Shown: positions 1 to 8,929 of the stretch, in pieces
Layout of the letters: each line of letters begins with the position of its first letter
Numbering within the stretch: position 1 is the first letter of the stretch
Source: Streptomyces sp. YPW6
Lineage (GTDB): Bacteria; Actinomycetota; Actinomycetes; Streptomycetales; Streptomycetaceae
Reading direction: 5' to 3'
DNA length: 64,000 bases
NCBI RefSeq assembly: GCF_018866325.1
Contig: NZ_CP076457.1
Location: 5,181,001 to 5,245,000, forward strand
Made by a program: the position numbers and the translations under genes
The notes under the pieces: model-generated
Database searches by the model: none
Seen by the model: the letters and a program-made list of their open reading frames with translations, nothing else
What the model was told of the DNA's origin: nothing

Positions 1-1313
1 GCGTCGGCCTGGGCTACCAGTACGGGCTCTCCGGCGCGTGGATGGTCTTCACCATCGGCCTGGGGCTCCTGGCGCTGTCCGTCTTCTTCTCGGCGCGGAT
101 CGCCCGGCTGAAGGTCTACACCGTCTCGGAGATGCTCGACCTCCGCTACGGCGGACGGGCCGGAATCATCTCCGGCGTCGTGATGTGGGCGTACACCCTG
201 ATGCTCGCGGTCACCTCGACCATCGCGTACGCCACCATCTTCGACGTCCTGTTCGACGTGAACCGCACCGTCGCCATCGTCCTCGGCGGCGCCATCGTCG
301 TCGCGTACTCGACGCTCGGCGGCATGTGGTCGATCACCCTGACCGACATGGTCCAGTTCGTCGTCAAGACCATCGGACTGCTGCTGCTCCTGCTGCCCAT
401 CGCGGTGGTCAAGGCGGGCGGCTTCAGCGAGATGAAGGCCCAGCTGCCGACCGAGTACTTCGACCCGCTCGGCATCGGCGGCGAGACGATCTTCACCTAC
501 GTGCTGATCTACACCTTCGGCATGCTCATCGGGCAGGACATCTGGCAGCGCGTCTTCACCGCGCGCAGCGACTCGACGGCGCGGTGGGGCGGGACGGTCG
601 CCGGTACGTACTGCCTCGTCTACGCCATCGCCGGGGCCGTCATCGGCACCGCCGCCAAGGTGATGTACCCGAACCTCGCGAGCGCGGACACCGCCTTCGC
701 GACGATCGTCAAGGACCAGCTGCCGATGGGGGTGCGCGGGCTCGTGCTGGCCGCCGCGCTGGCCGCCGTGATGTCGACCTCCTCCGGCGCGCTGATCGCC
801 TGCGCCACGGTCGCCAACAACGACATCTGGTCCCGGCTGCGGGGCGTCGTCGGCCGGGGCGAGAGCGGCGGCGACGAGCCGCACGACGAGGTCAGGGGGA
901 ACCGGGCGTTCATCCTCATCATGGGCCTCGCCGTCATCGTCATCGCCATCGCGCTCAACGACGTGGTCGAGGCCCTGACCGTGGCCTACAACCTGCTGGT
1001 AGGCGGGCTGCTCGTGCCGATCATCGGCGGACTCCTGTGGCGGCGCGGCACCGCGGCCGGGGCGCTGTCGGCGGTGTGCGTGGGAGGTGTCGCGGTGATC
1101 GGGCTGATGTGGCACTACGGCATCCTCGCCAACCAGCCGATCTACTACGGGCTGCTGGCGTCGCTGGCCGTGTACGTCGTCGTCTCGCTGGCGACGCCGC
1201 CGACGGACGCGGCCGTGCTGGCCGAGTGGCGCGAGCGGCTGGCGGGCCGCGGCGAGCCCGCCCCGGAGACCCCGGACCAGGACCCGGCCCACCCCAGCCC
1301 GGCGAGGGCGTGA
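1..1313 (+). CDS. Sodium:solute symporter family permease, 5' end cut by window
   Basis: The frame is open from base 3 and the gene begins left of the window, so the first ATG in view (42) is internal. About 436 residues remain. They are mostly hydrophobic segments separated by short charged loops, as in SSS/SSF permeases, which couple uptake of an organic solute to the sodium gradient. Family-like stretches are SEMLDLRYGG, a GGMWSITLTDMVQ segment and STSSGALIACATV followed by a long cytoplasmic loop. The C-terminus is a short hydrophilic tail rich in Pro and Glu. It lies 155 bp before an agmatinase-family gene and a thiamine-diphosphate enzyme on the same strand, so it may import their substrate. 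The substrate cannot be read from sequence. Confidence 0.85.
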   Translation, partial: VGLGYQYGLSGAWMVFTIGLGLLALSVFFSARIARLKVYTVSEMLDLRYGGRAGIISGVVMWAYTLMLAVTSTIAYATIFDVLFDVNRTVAIVLGGAIVVAYSTLGGMWSITLTDMVQFVVKTIGLLLLLLPIAVVKAGGFSEMKAQLPTEYFDPLGIGGETIFTYVLIYTFGMLIGQDIWQRVFTARSDSTARWGGTVAGTYCLVYAIAGAVIGTAAKVMYPNLASADTAFATIVKDQLPMGVRGLVLAAALAAVMSTSSGALIACATVANNDIWSRLRGVVGRGESGGDEPHDEVRGNRAFILIMGLAVIVIAIALNDVVEALTVAYNLLVGGLLVPIIGGLLWRRGTAAGALSAVCVGGVAVIGLMWHYGILANQPIYYGLLASLAVYVVVSLATPPTDAAVLAEWRERLAGRGEPAPETPDQDPAHPSPARA

Positions 1314-1468
1314 GGACGGAACCCTCGGGCCGGTCCCGGCCGGCCTCCAGGACGTCCTCCAACGCCGGACGGGCCGAGACCGGCCGCACGGGCCGAACGT
1401 CGCCGGGCAGGCCGAAGTGCCCGCACACTTGACACCGTACGAAACCGAAGGAAAGGCAAACCCCCCTC

Positions 1469-2458
1469 ATGAGCAGCACCGATACGCCGCGCGGCCCCAT
1501 CGACTCCTCCCGCGTCCCCCGGTACGCCGGGCCCGCGACGTTCGCCCGGCTGCCCCGCCTCGACGAGGTCGGGCGCACCGACGTCGCCGTGGTCGGCGTG
1601 CCCTTCGACACCGGGGTCTCCTACCGGCCCGGCGCCCGCTTCGGCGGCAACGCCATCCGGGAGGCCTCCCGGCTGCTGCGCCCGTACAACCCGGCCCAGG
1701 ACGCCTCCCCGTTCGCCCTCGCCCAGGTCGCCGACGCCGGCGACATCGCGGCGAACCCGTTCAACATCAACGAGGCCGTCGAGACCGTCGAGGGCGCGGC
1801 CGACGACCTGCTGGGCACCGGCGCCCGCCTGATGACCCTCGGCGGCGACCACACCATCGCCCTGCCCCTCCTGCGCTCCGTCGCCAAGAAGCACGGACCC
1901 GTCGCCCTGCTCCACTTCGACGCGCACCTGGACACCTGGGACACCTACTTCGGCGCCGAGTACACCCACGGCACCCCGTTCCGGCGGGCCGTCGAGGAGG
2001 GCATCCTCGACACCTCCGCCCTCTCCCACGTCGGCACCCGCGGCCCCCTCTACGGCAAGCAGGACCTGACCGACGACGAGAAGATGGGCTTCGGCATCGT
2101 CACCTCCGCCGACGTCATGCGGCGCGGCGTCGACGAGGTCGCCGACCAGCTCCGTCAGCGCATCGGCGACCGGCCGCTGTACATCTCCATCGACATCGAC
2201 GTCCTCGACCCCGCGCACGCCCCGGGCACCGGCACCCCCGAGGCCGGCGGTCTCACCTCCCGCGAACTGCTGGAGATCCTGCGCGGGCTCTCCTCCTGCC
2301 ACCTGGTCTCCGCCGACCTGGTCGAGGTCGCCCCCGCGTACGACCACGCCGAGATCACCTCCGTGGCCGCCTCCCACGCCGCGTACGAGCTGACGACGAT
2401 CATGTCCCGCCAGATCGCGGCCTCCAGGAGCTCCGAGAGCGCCGGGGACGCCCAGTGA
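1469..2458 (+). CDS. Agmatinase/guanidinobutyrase-family ureohydrolase
   Basis: This 329-residue cytosolic enzyme belongs to the arginase/agmatinase fold, which hydrolyses a guanidino group to urea plus an amine using two Mn ions. The three metal-ligand motifs are intact: GGDHTIALP near residue 125, HFDAHLDTW near 149 and SIDIDVLDP near 240, followed by the family PGTGTPEAGG loop. Length matches the family. The start is the ATG at 1469, with the purine-rich GAAGGAAAGG about 11 bases upstream; a TTGACA lies at 1429-1434 but I see no good -10 partner. The stop overlaps the next start (GTGA), implying translational coupling to the thiamine-diphosphate enzyme. Agmatine, guanidinobutyrate and other guanidino acids are all possible substrates. 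Confidence 0.88.
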   Translation: MSSTDTPRGPIDSSRVPRYAGPATFARLPRLDEVGRTDVAVVGVPFDTGVSYRPGARFGGNAIREASRLLRPYNPAQDASPFALAQVADAGDIAANPFNINEAVETVEGAADDLLGTGARLMTLGGDHTIALPLLRSVAKKHGPVALLHFDAHLDTWDTYFGAEYTHGTPFRRAVEEGILDTSALSHVGTRGPLYGKQDLTDDEKMGFGIVTSADVMRRGVDEVADQLRQRIGDRPLYISIDIDVLDPAHAPGTGTPEAGGLTSRELLEILRGLSSCHLVSADLVEVAPAYDHAEITSVAASHAAYELTTIMSRQIAASRSSESAGDAQ

Positions 2459-4137
2459 GCCACGACCACGACGACCGGCCGCAGCTCGCCGCCGCCCAGG
2501 CCGCCGCCGTGCTGAACCCGCCGGCCGGCCGCAACGGCGGTGACCTCGTCGTCGAGTCCCTCCAGGGGCTCGGCGCGACCACCGTCTTCGGCCTGCCCGG
2601 TCAGCACGCGCTCGGCATGTTCGACGCGCTGCGCCGCTCCTCGCTCCGGTACGTCGGGCTCCGCGTCGAGAACAACGCCGGGTTCGCCGCCGACGCGTAC
2701 GGCCGGATCACGGGCGAGGTCGCCCCGCTGCTGCTGTCGACCGGGCCCGGCGCGCTCACCTCGCTCGCCGCGCTCCAGGAGGCGGCCGCCGCCTCCGCGC
2801 CGGTCCTCGCGATCTCCAGCCAGATCCCGACGGCGGGGCTCGGCGGCGGGCGGCACGGCTATCTGCACGAGCTGCGCGACCAGCAGGCCTCCGTCCGGGA
2901 CATCGTGAAATCCGTGCACACCGTGCGGACCGCGTCGCAGATCCCGTCCGCGATCGCCGCCGCCTGGGAGTCCGCGCTGACCGCCCCGCACGGGCCGGTC
3001 TGGGTGGAGATCCCGCAGGACGTGCTGCTGGCCGGGACGACGCTCCCCGTCGTCAGCGCCATGGACGCCACCCCGCGCGAGCTGTACCCGCGGCCCGAGC
3101 TGACAATCGCCGCCGCGCACCTGCTGTCCGAAGCCGAGCGGCCCGTGATCATCGCGGGCGGCGGCGTCGTGCGCTCCGACGCGTCGGGCAAGCTGCGGGC
3201 GCTGGCCGAGAAGATCGACGCGCCGGTCGTCACCACCTTCGGCGGCAAGGGCGCGTTCCCCTGGGACCACCCGCTGTCCCTGCGCTCCTGGCTGGAGGAC
3301 CGGCACACCACCGACTTCCTGGAGGACGCGGACGTCCTGCTCGTCGTCGGCTCCGGCCTCGGCGAGCTCTCCTCGAACTACCACACCTTCCGCCCGCGCG
3401 GCCGGGTGATCCAGATCGAGGCGGACGCCGGGAAGCTGGAGTCCAACCACCCCGCCCTCGGCATCCACTCCGACGCCCGCGAGGCGCTGGCCGACCTCCT
3501 GGAGGCCGTCGAGCGCCGCGAGGACCCGGGCGCCGCCGAGCGCGTGCGTACGGTGCTGGAGAAGGTACGGGTCCGGATCGAGGCCCAGGACCTCACCCTG
3601 GAGCAGCAGGTCCTCGCGGCCGTCCGCGAGGCGCTGCCCGACGCCGCGCCCAGCTTCTGGGACATGACGATCCTGGCGTACTGGGCCTGGTCCGCGTTCG
3701 ACGCCCGCCGCCCCAACACCATGCACTCCGCCCAGGGCGCCGGCGGCCTCGGCTACGGCTTCCCGGCCGCCATCGGAGCCGCCGCCGCCGACCCGACGAA
3801 GCCCGTGCTCGCGGTCTCCGGCGACGGGGGTGCGATGTACTCCATCGCGGAGCTGGCCACCGCGCGCCAGTACGATCTGCCGCTGACCTGGCTGATCGTC
3901 GACGACGGCGGCTACGGCATCCTCCGCGAGTACATGACGGGAGCCTTCGGCGAGTCCACGGGCACCGAGCTGGCCCGCCCGGACTTCGTCGCCCTGGCCG
4001 AGTCCTTCGGCGTCCCCGCGGTCCGGACCGGCCCGGACTCGCTCGCCGCCGACCTGTCGAAGGCCCTGGCGACCCCGGGGCCGTCGGTCGTCGTGCTTCC
4101 CGCGCTGCTGCGGATGTTCGAGCCGACGCATCTGTAG
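2455..4137 (+). CDS. Thiamine-diphosphate-dependent enzyme (acetolactate synthase-like)
   Basis: The protein has 560 residues in the usual Pyr, central and PP domain order of acetolactate synthase/benzoylformate decarboxylase relatives. The catalytic Glu that activates thiamine is likely Glu71 in LRVENNAGFAADAYG. The PP-domain motif starts at GDGGAMYS (about residue 455) and ends in VDDGGYGIL, where acetolactate synthases usually have an Asn pair, so this is a divergent subgroup. I chose GTG 2455 because it overlaps the agmatinase stop as GTGA; the longer upstream frame only shadows that gene. Pairing with a ureohydrolase and a symporter suggests it processes the keto acid left after guanidino-compound breakdown rather than making branched-chain amino acids. 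That role is inference. Confidence 0.85.
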   Translation: MSHDHDDRPQLAAAQAAAVLNPPAGRNGGDLVVESLQGLGATTVFGLPGQHALGMFDALRRSSLRYVGLRVENNAGFAADAYGRITGEVAPLLLSTGPGALTSLAALQEAAAASAPVLAISSQIPTAGLGGGRHGYLHELRDQQASVRDIVKSVHTVRTASQIPSAIAAAWESALTAPHGPVWVEIPQDVLLAGTTLPVVSAMDATPRELYPRPELTIAAAHLLSEAERPVIIAGGGVVRSDASGKLRALAEKIDAPVVTTFGGKGAFPWDHPLSLRSWLEDRHTTDFLEDADVLLVVGSGLGELSSNYHTFRPRGRVIQIEADAGKLESNHPALGIHSDAREALADLLEAVERREDPGAAERVRTVLEKVRVRIEAQDLTLEQQVLAAVREALPDAAPSFWDMTILAYWAWSAFDARRPNTMHSAQGAGGLGYGFPAAIGAAAADPTKPVLAVSGDGGAMYSIAELATARQYDLPLTWLIVDDGGYGILREYMTGAFGESTGTELARPDFVALAESFGVPAVRTGPDSLAADLSKALATPGPSVVVLPALLRMFEPTHL

Positions 4138-4468
4138 GCCGGGGCCTGGTGGTTCAGCCGGTGGCCGCCGTCCTCTCCGGGCCCGGGCCCGAGCCTGGGG
4201 CCGATGCCGGGTCCCGGTCCGCGCCCGTCGTCGCTTCGGCGGCGGGCGCGGACGCCCGTTCCGTGGCGGGCGGTTCCGGGCCGGCCCGGTCCGCGAGACG
4301 CCGGGAGCGGTCCGCCGGTCTCACCCGAAGGGGTGCTCTCCTTTCGGCGGTTGCCGTGTTCCCGAAGTGCCCCCCTGTGCTGCGGCGGGATGAAATCCGC
4401 CCCCCAGCGCGTTGGAGCCTTCCGGAAGATCGATCGGGACGGGAACGACCGGGACGGGGAGGCAACGC
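4138..4468. other. Intergenic region, 331 bp, no gene supported
   Basis: No frame here has a credible start, ribosome binding site and coding bias. A stem with arms around 4385-4401 (GGCGGGAT, loop GAA, ATCCGCC) sits about 70 bases upstream of the ABC transporter start and could be a leader structure. I could not place a convincing -35/-10 pair. Confidence 0.4.
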
Positions 4469-7400
4469 GTGACGGGCGCAGAGCGACAGGGGTGGGGCCG
4501 GCGGCTGACCGGGTACGCGTGGCGGTACCGGCGGAACGTCGTGCTCGCCCTCGGCTCGTCGCTCGGCGGCATGGCCGTCATGGCCCTCGTGCCGCTCATC
4601 ACCAAGGTGATCATCGACGACGTGGTCACCGATCACACCCGCTCCCTGGCCGTCTGGACCGGGCTGCTCATCGGCGCCGCCGTCCTCGTCTACATCGCCA
4701 CCTACATCCGCCGCTACTACGGCGGCCGACTGGCCCTGGACGTCCAGCACGACCTGCGTACGGACATGTACGCGACGATCACCCGGCTCGACGGGAGACG
4801 CCAGGACGAGCTGTCCACCGGGCAGGTCGTCGGCCGGGCCACCAGTGACCTCCAGCTGATCCAGGGGCTGCTGTTCATGCTCCCGATGACCATCGGGAAC
4901 GTGCTGCTCTTCCTCATCTCCCTGGTGATCATGGCGTGGCTCTCCCTCCCGCTCACCCTCGTCGCCCTCGCCGTGGCCCCCGCGCTCTGGTTCATCGCCC
5001 GCCGCTCCAGGACCCGGCTCTTCCCGGCCACCTGGTACGCCCAGAGCCAGGCCGCCGCCGTCGCCGGAGTCGTCGACGGGGCCGTCTCCGGCGTCCGGGT
5101 CGTCAAGGGGTTCGGGCAGGAGGACCAGGAGACCGGGAAGCTCCGCGAGGTCAGCAGGCGGCTCTTCGCCGGGCGGCTGCGCACCATCCGGATGAACTCC
5201 CGCTACACCCCCGCCCTCCAGGCCGTGCCCGCCCTCGGCCAGGTCGCCATGCTCGCGCTCGGCGGCTGGCTGGCCACCCGGGGCGAGATCACCCTCGGCA
5301 CGTTCGTCGCCTTCTCCACCTACCTCGCCCAGCTCGTCGGGCCCGTCCGGATGCTCGCCATGGTCCTCACCGTCGGCCAGCAGGCCCGCGCCGGTGTGGA
5401 GCGCGTCCTGGAGCTGATCGACACCGAACCCTCCCTGCGGGACGGCACCAAGGAACTGCCCGCCGACGCCCCGGCCGGGATCGAGTTCGACGACGTACGG
5501 TTCGGATACGGCCCGCTCCGCTCGGACGCGGACGCGGATCGCGGCAGCGGCGCCGCGGACCGCCCGGTGCTCGACGGGTTCTCGCTCACCGTCGAACCCG
5601 GCGAGACCGTCGCCCTCGTCGGCGCCTCCGGCAGCGGCAAGTCCACCGTCTCGCTCCTGCTGCCCCGCTTCTACGACGTCTCCCACGGGGCCGTCCTCAT
5701 CGGCGGCCACGACGTCCGCGAGCTGACCCAGGCCTCCCTGCGCGCCGCCATCGGGCTCGTCCCCGAGGACAGCTTCCTCTTCTCCGACACCGTCCGCGCC
5801 AACATCGCCTACGGCCTCCCCGACGCCACCCAGGAGCAGATCGAGACGGCCGCCCGCGCCGCCCAGGCCCACGGGTTCATCTCCGACCTGCCGAACGGCT
5901 ACGACACCACCGTCGGCGAGCACGGGCTCACCCTCTCCGGCGGCCAGCGCCAGCGCGTCGCCCTCGCCCGCGCCATCCTCACCGACCCCCGGCTCCTCCT
6001 CCTCGACGACGCGACCTCCGCCGTCGACGCCCGGGTCGAGCACGAGATCCACGAGGCGCTCAAGCAGGTCATGGCGGGGCGGACCACCCTCCTCATCGCC
6101 CACCGCCGCTCCACCCTCCAGCTCGCCGACCGCATCGCCGTCCTCGACGGCGGGAAGGTCGCCGCGGTCGGCACCCACGCGGAGCTGGAGCGCACCTCCG
6201 CCCTCTACCGCCGCCTCCTCACCGACCCCGACGAGCTGGGCGCCACCTCGCCCGGCCACCGGCCGCCGAGCCCCGAGGCCGCCCCCGAGGACGACCGCGC
6301 ACTCCTGGAGGAGCTGGACGCCGAGTTCGACGCGGAGCGCGGCATCACCCCCGAGCTGTGGATCCGCCGGGAGGAGGAGCGGGACACCACCGTGGCCGGC
6401 ACGCCCGCCACCCCCGAACTCCTCGCCCAGGTGGAGGCGCTGCCACCCGCCACCGACACCCCCGAGATCGACGAGACCGCCGCCGCGCGGCCGGAGGAGT
6501 CCTACGGGCTGCGCCGGCTGCTGCGCGGCTTCGGAGCGGTCCTGCTCCTCAGCTTCGGGCTCGTCGCCGTCGACGCCGGGATGGGCCTGCTGCTCCCGGT
6601 CCTCATCCGGCACGGCATCGACGAGGGCGTCAGCCGGATCTCCATCGGCGCGGTGTGGGCCGCCTCCGCCCTCGCGCTGGTCGTCGTCCTCGTCCAGTGG
6701 GCCGCCCAGATCGGCGAGACCCGGATGACGGGCCGGACCGGTGAGCGGATGCTCTACTCGCTCCGGCTGAAGATCTTCGCCCAGCTCCAGCGCCTGGGCC
6801 TGGACTACTACGAGCGCGAGCTGACCGGCCGGATCATGACCCGGATGACGACGGACGTGGACGCCCTCTCCACGTTCCTCCAGACCGGTCTCGTCACCGC
6901 GTTCGTCTCCGTGGTCACCTTCTTCGGGATCATGGTCGCGCTGCTCGTCCTGGACATCCAGCTCGCCCTGGTCGTCTTCGCCACCCTGCCCGTGCTGATC
7001 ATCGGCACCGTCTTCTTCCGGCGCAGCAGCGTCAAGGCGTACGAACTGGCCCGGACCCGCATCAGCGCCGTCAACGCCGACCTCCAGGAGTCCGTCGCCG
7101 GTCTCAGGATCGTCCAGGCCTTCGGCCGCGAGCACGACGGGGCCGCCCGCTACGCCGAGCGCAGCGACAGCTACCGGCAGGCCCGGGTACGCGGCCAGTG
7201 GCTGATCTCCGTCTACTTCCCCTTCGTCCAGCTGCTGGCCTCCGTCGCCGCCGCCGCGGTGATGATCGTGGGCGCGGGCCGGATCGACGACGGCACGCTG
7301 ACCGTCGGCGCGCTGGTCGCCTACCTCCTCTACATCGACCTGTTCTTCGCCCCCGTCCAGCAGCTCTCCCAGGTCTTCGACGGCTACCAGCAGGCCACCG

Positions 7401-8242
7401 TCTCCCTCGGCCGCATCCAGGAGCTGCTGCGCGAGCCCACCTCGACCGCCGATCCGGACGAGCCGCTCGACGTGCTCTCGCTGCGCGGCGAGATCGCGTT
7501 CGAGGACGTCTCCTTCGCGTACGGGGGCGAGGAGGAGGCCCTCACCGGGATCGACCTGCACATCCCGGCCGGGCAGACCGTCGCCTTCGTCGGGGAGACG
7601 GGGGCCGGGAAGTCGACGCTGGTCAAGCTGGTCGCCCGGTTCTACGACCCGACCGACGGCCGGGTCACCGCCGACGGCACCGACCTCCGCGAGCTCGGCC
7701 TGACCGCCTACCGGCACCGCCTCGGCGTCGTCCCGCAGGAGGCGTACCTCTTCGCCGGGACGGTCCGCGACGCCATCGCCTACGGGCTGCCCGACGCCAC
7801 CGACGCCTCGGTGGAGGCCGCGGCCCGCGCGGTGGGCGCGCACGAGATGATCGCCACGCTGGAGGGCGGCTACCTCCACGAGGTCGCCGAGCGCGGCCGC
7901 AACCTCTCCGCCGGTCAGCGCCAGCTGATCGCCCTGGCCCGCGCCGAGCTGGTCGACCCGGACGTCCTGCTCCTGGACGAGGCCACCGCCGCTCTCGACC
8001 TCGCCACCGAGGCGCTCGTGAACCAGGCGACCGACCGGCTCACCGGCCGCCGGACCACGCTGGTGGTCGCCCACCGGCTGACGACGGCCGCCCGCGCCGA
8101 CCGGGTCGTGGTGATGGACCACGGGCGCGTCGCCGAGGACGGGACGCACGACGAGCTGCTCGCCCTGGACGGGCTGTACGCCCGGCTGTGGCGCACGTTC
8201 ATAGGCGAGGGCATAGGGGAGGACGAGCCGGCGGCCGTCTGA
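4469..8242 (+). CDS. Fused ABC exporter: two TMD-NBD halves in one chain
   Basis: The 1,257-residue protein carries two complete half-transporters in tandem, each a six-helix domain followed by an ATPase. In the first ATPase Walker A is GASGSGKST (about residue 384), the signature is LSGGQ (489) and Walker B ends LLLDDATSAVD. In the second Walker A is GETGAGKST (1043), the signature is LSAGQ (1145) and Walker B ends LLLDEATAALD. Asp replacing the catalytic Glu in the first half, with the altered signature in the second, predicts one degenerate and one hydrolytic site, as in asymmetric multidrug exporters. GTG 4469 is chosen over an upstream ATG because GGGGAGG lies six bases before it. Likely a drug or lipid exporter; substrate unknown. 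Confidence 0.93.
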   Translation: MTGAERQGWGRRLTGYAWRYRRNVVLALGSSLGGMAVMALVPLITKVIIDDVVTDHTRSLAVWTGLLIGAAVLVYIATYIRRYYGGRLALDVQHDLRTDMYATITRLDGRRQDELSTGQVVGRATSDLQLIQGLLFMLPMTIGNVLLFLISLVIMAWLSLPLTLVALAVAPALWFIARRSRTRLFPATWYAQSQAAAVAGVVDGAVSGVRVVKGFGQEDQETGKLREVSRRLFAGRLRTIRMNSRYTPALQAVPALGQVAMLALGGWLATRGEITLGTFVAFSTYLAQLVGPVRMLAMVLTVGQQARAGVERVLELIDTEPSLRDGTKELPADAPAGIEFDDVRFGYGPLRSDADADRGSGAADRPVLDGFSLTVEPGETVALVGASGSGKSTVSLLLPRFYDVSHGAVLIGGHDVRELTQASLRAAIGLVPEDSFLFSDTVRANIAYGLPDATQEQIETAARAAQAHGFISDLPNGYDTTVGEHGLTLSGGQRQRVALARAILTDPRLLLLDDATSAVDARVEHEIHEALKQVMAGRTTLLIAHRRSTLQLADRIAVLDGGKVAAVGTHAELERTSALYRRLLTDPDELGATSPGHRPPSPEAAPEDDRALLEELDAEFDAERGITPELWIRREEERDTTVAGTPATPELLAQVEALPPATDTPEIDETAAARPEESYGLRRLLRGFGAVLLLSFGLVAVDAGMGLLLPVLIRHGIDEGVSRISIGAVWAASALALVVVLVQWAAQIGETRMTGRTGERMLYSLRLKIFAQLQRLGLDYYERELTGRIMTRMTTDVDALSTFLQTGLVTAFVSVVTFFGIMVALLVLDIQLALVVFATLPVLIIGTVFFRRSSVKAYELARTRISAVNADLQESVAGLRIVQAFGREHDGAARYAERSDSYRQARVRGQWLISVYFPFVQLLASVAAAAVMIVGAGRIDDGTLTVGALVAYLLYIDLFFAPVQQLSQVFDGYQQATVSLGRIQELLREPTSTADPDEPLDVLSLRGEIAFEDVSFAYGGEEEALTGIDLHIPAGQTVAFVGETGAGKSTLVKLVARFYDPTDGRVTADGTDLRELGLTAYRHRLGVVPQEAYLFAGTVRDAIAYGLPDATDASVEAAARAVGAHEMIATLEGGYLHEVAERGRNLSAGQRQLIALARAELVDPDVLLLDEATAALDLATEALVNQATDRLTGRRTTLVVAHRLTTAARADRVVVMDHGRVAEDGTHDELLALDGLYARLWRTFIGEGIGEDEPAAV

Positions 8243-8258
8243 GGGCCCGCTCCGGGCG

Positions 8259-8294
8259 ACCCGGGGCTGGCTGTCCCCAGGCCCGGCCCCGGGT
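8259..8294 (+). terminator. Hairpin terminator after the ABC exporter
   Basis: ACCCGGGGC (8259-8267) pairs perfectly with GCCCCGGGT (8286-8294), starting 16 bases after the exporter stop. There is no T-run, as is common for high-GC actinobacterial terminators. Confidence 0.5.
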
Positions 8295-8393
8295 GGCCTG
8301 TGGCCGCGGCCTGACGCGCCCGTGCAACCCCGCGGGCGCCTGCTGCGTCGTAGCCAGGGACGCAGGGCGTACAGAGGTCAGGTGGGGGCGAAC

Positions 8394-8837
8394 GTGTTCG
8401 ACAGGACTGCGGGGCCGGACGGGGCCGGGCGAGCGGCCGGAGAGGCGATACGGACGCGGCGCCGGCGGCTGCCGCTCGTCGGCCTCCTCGTCCTGCCCCT
8501 GCTGGGCGGGCTCGTCCCGCTCCTCGCCGCCCCCGGCACCGCCCAGGCCGCCTCCGGCTGCTCCGGCCGCCCGGCGAAGACGGTCGCGTTCTCCACGGGA
8601 GAACTGCGCGTCTACAAGACCCGCGCCCACGCCTGTGCGGTGACCGTCGCCAAGAAGCCCGGCAAGCGGCGGACGATGAGCGTCACGCTCCAGGCGCGCG
8701 GCGGGCGCGCGGTCTCCGACAAGGGCTCGTACACGAGGATGGCGGGCCCGGTCACGGTCAACGCGCTGAACCGCTGCGTCCGGGCCACGGGCGCGATCGG
8801 CGGGAAGTCCGTCTCCACCGGATGGATCCTCTGCTGA
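8394..8837 (+). CDS. Small secreted cysteine-containing protein, unknown function
   Basis: I do not recognise this protein. From GTG 8394 it is 147 residues: an Arg-rich N-region (RTRRRR), a hydrophobic core rich in Leu, Val and Gly, then an Ala-X-Ala cleavage zone ending near GTAQAAS. That is a Sec signal peptide, so export is predicted. The mature part of about 100 residues is basic and has four cysteines, including one near its start and a C-terminal Cys, so two disulphides are plausible. A longer version from GTG 8322 is possible; I prefer 8394 because a GGTGGGGG stretch precedes it at good spacing. It stands alone between the exporter and the peptidase gene. Confidence 0.6.
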   Translation: MFDRTAGPDGAGRAAGEAIRTRRRRLPLVGLLVLPLLGGLVPLLAAPGTAQAASGCSGRPAKTVAFSTGELRVYKTRAHACAVTVAKKPGKRRTMSVTLQARGGRAVSDKGSYTRMAGPVTVNALNRCVRATGAIGGKSVSTGWILC

Positions 8838-8929
8838 CATCCCGTGCTGACACGCACAACCGGGTCTGGCGTGGCGTGTGTTGCCCCCGATAAGTTCACG
8901 GCGACTGTCGTGAATCAAGGGGAGCGTGC

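Noticed and set aside
4154..8149. Very long open frame antisense to the ABC exporter
   Set aside because: It mirrors the exporter codons, is Gly/Asp/Val low-complexity, and has no conserved motif; typical of high-GC DNA.
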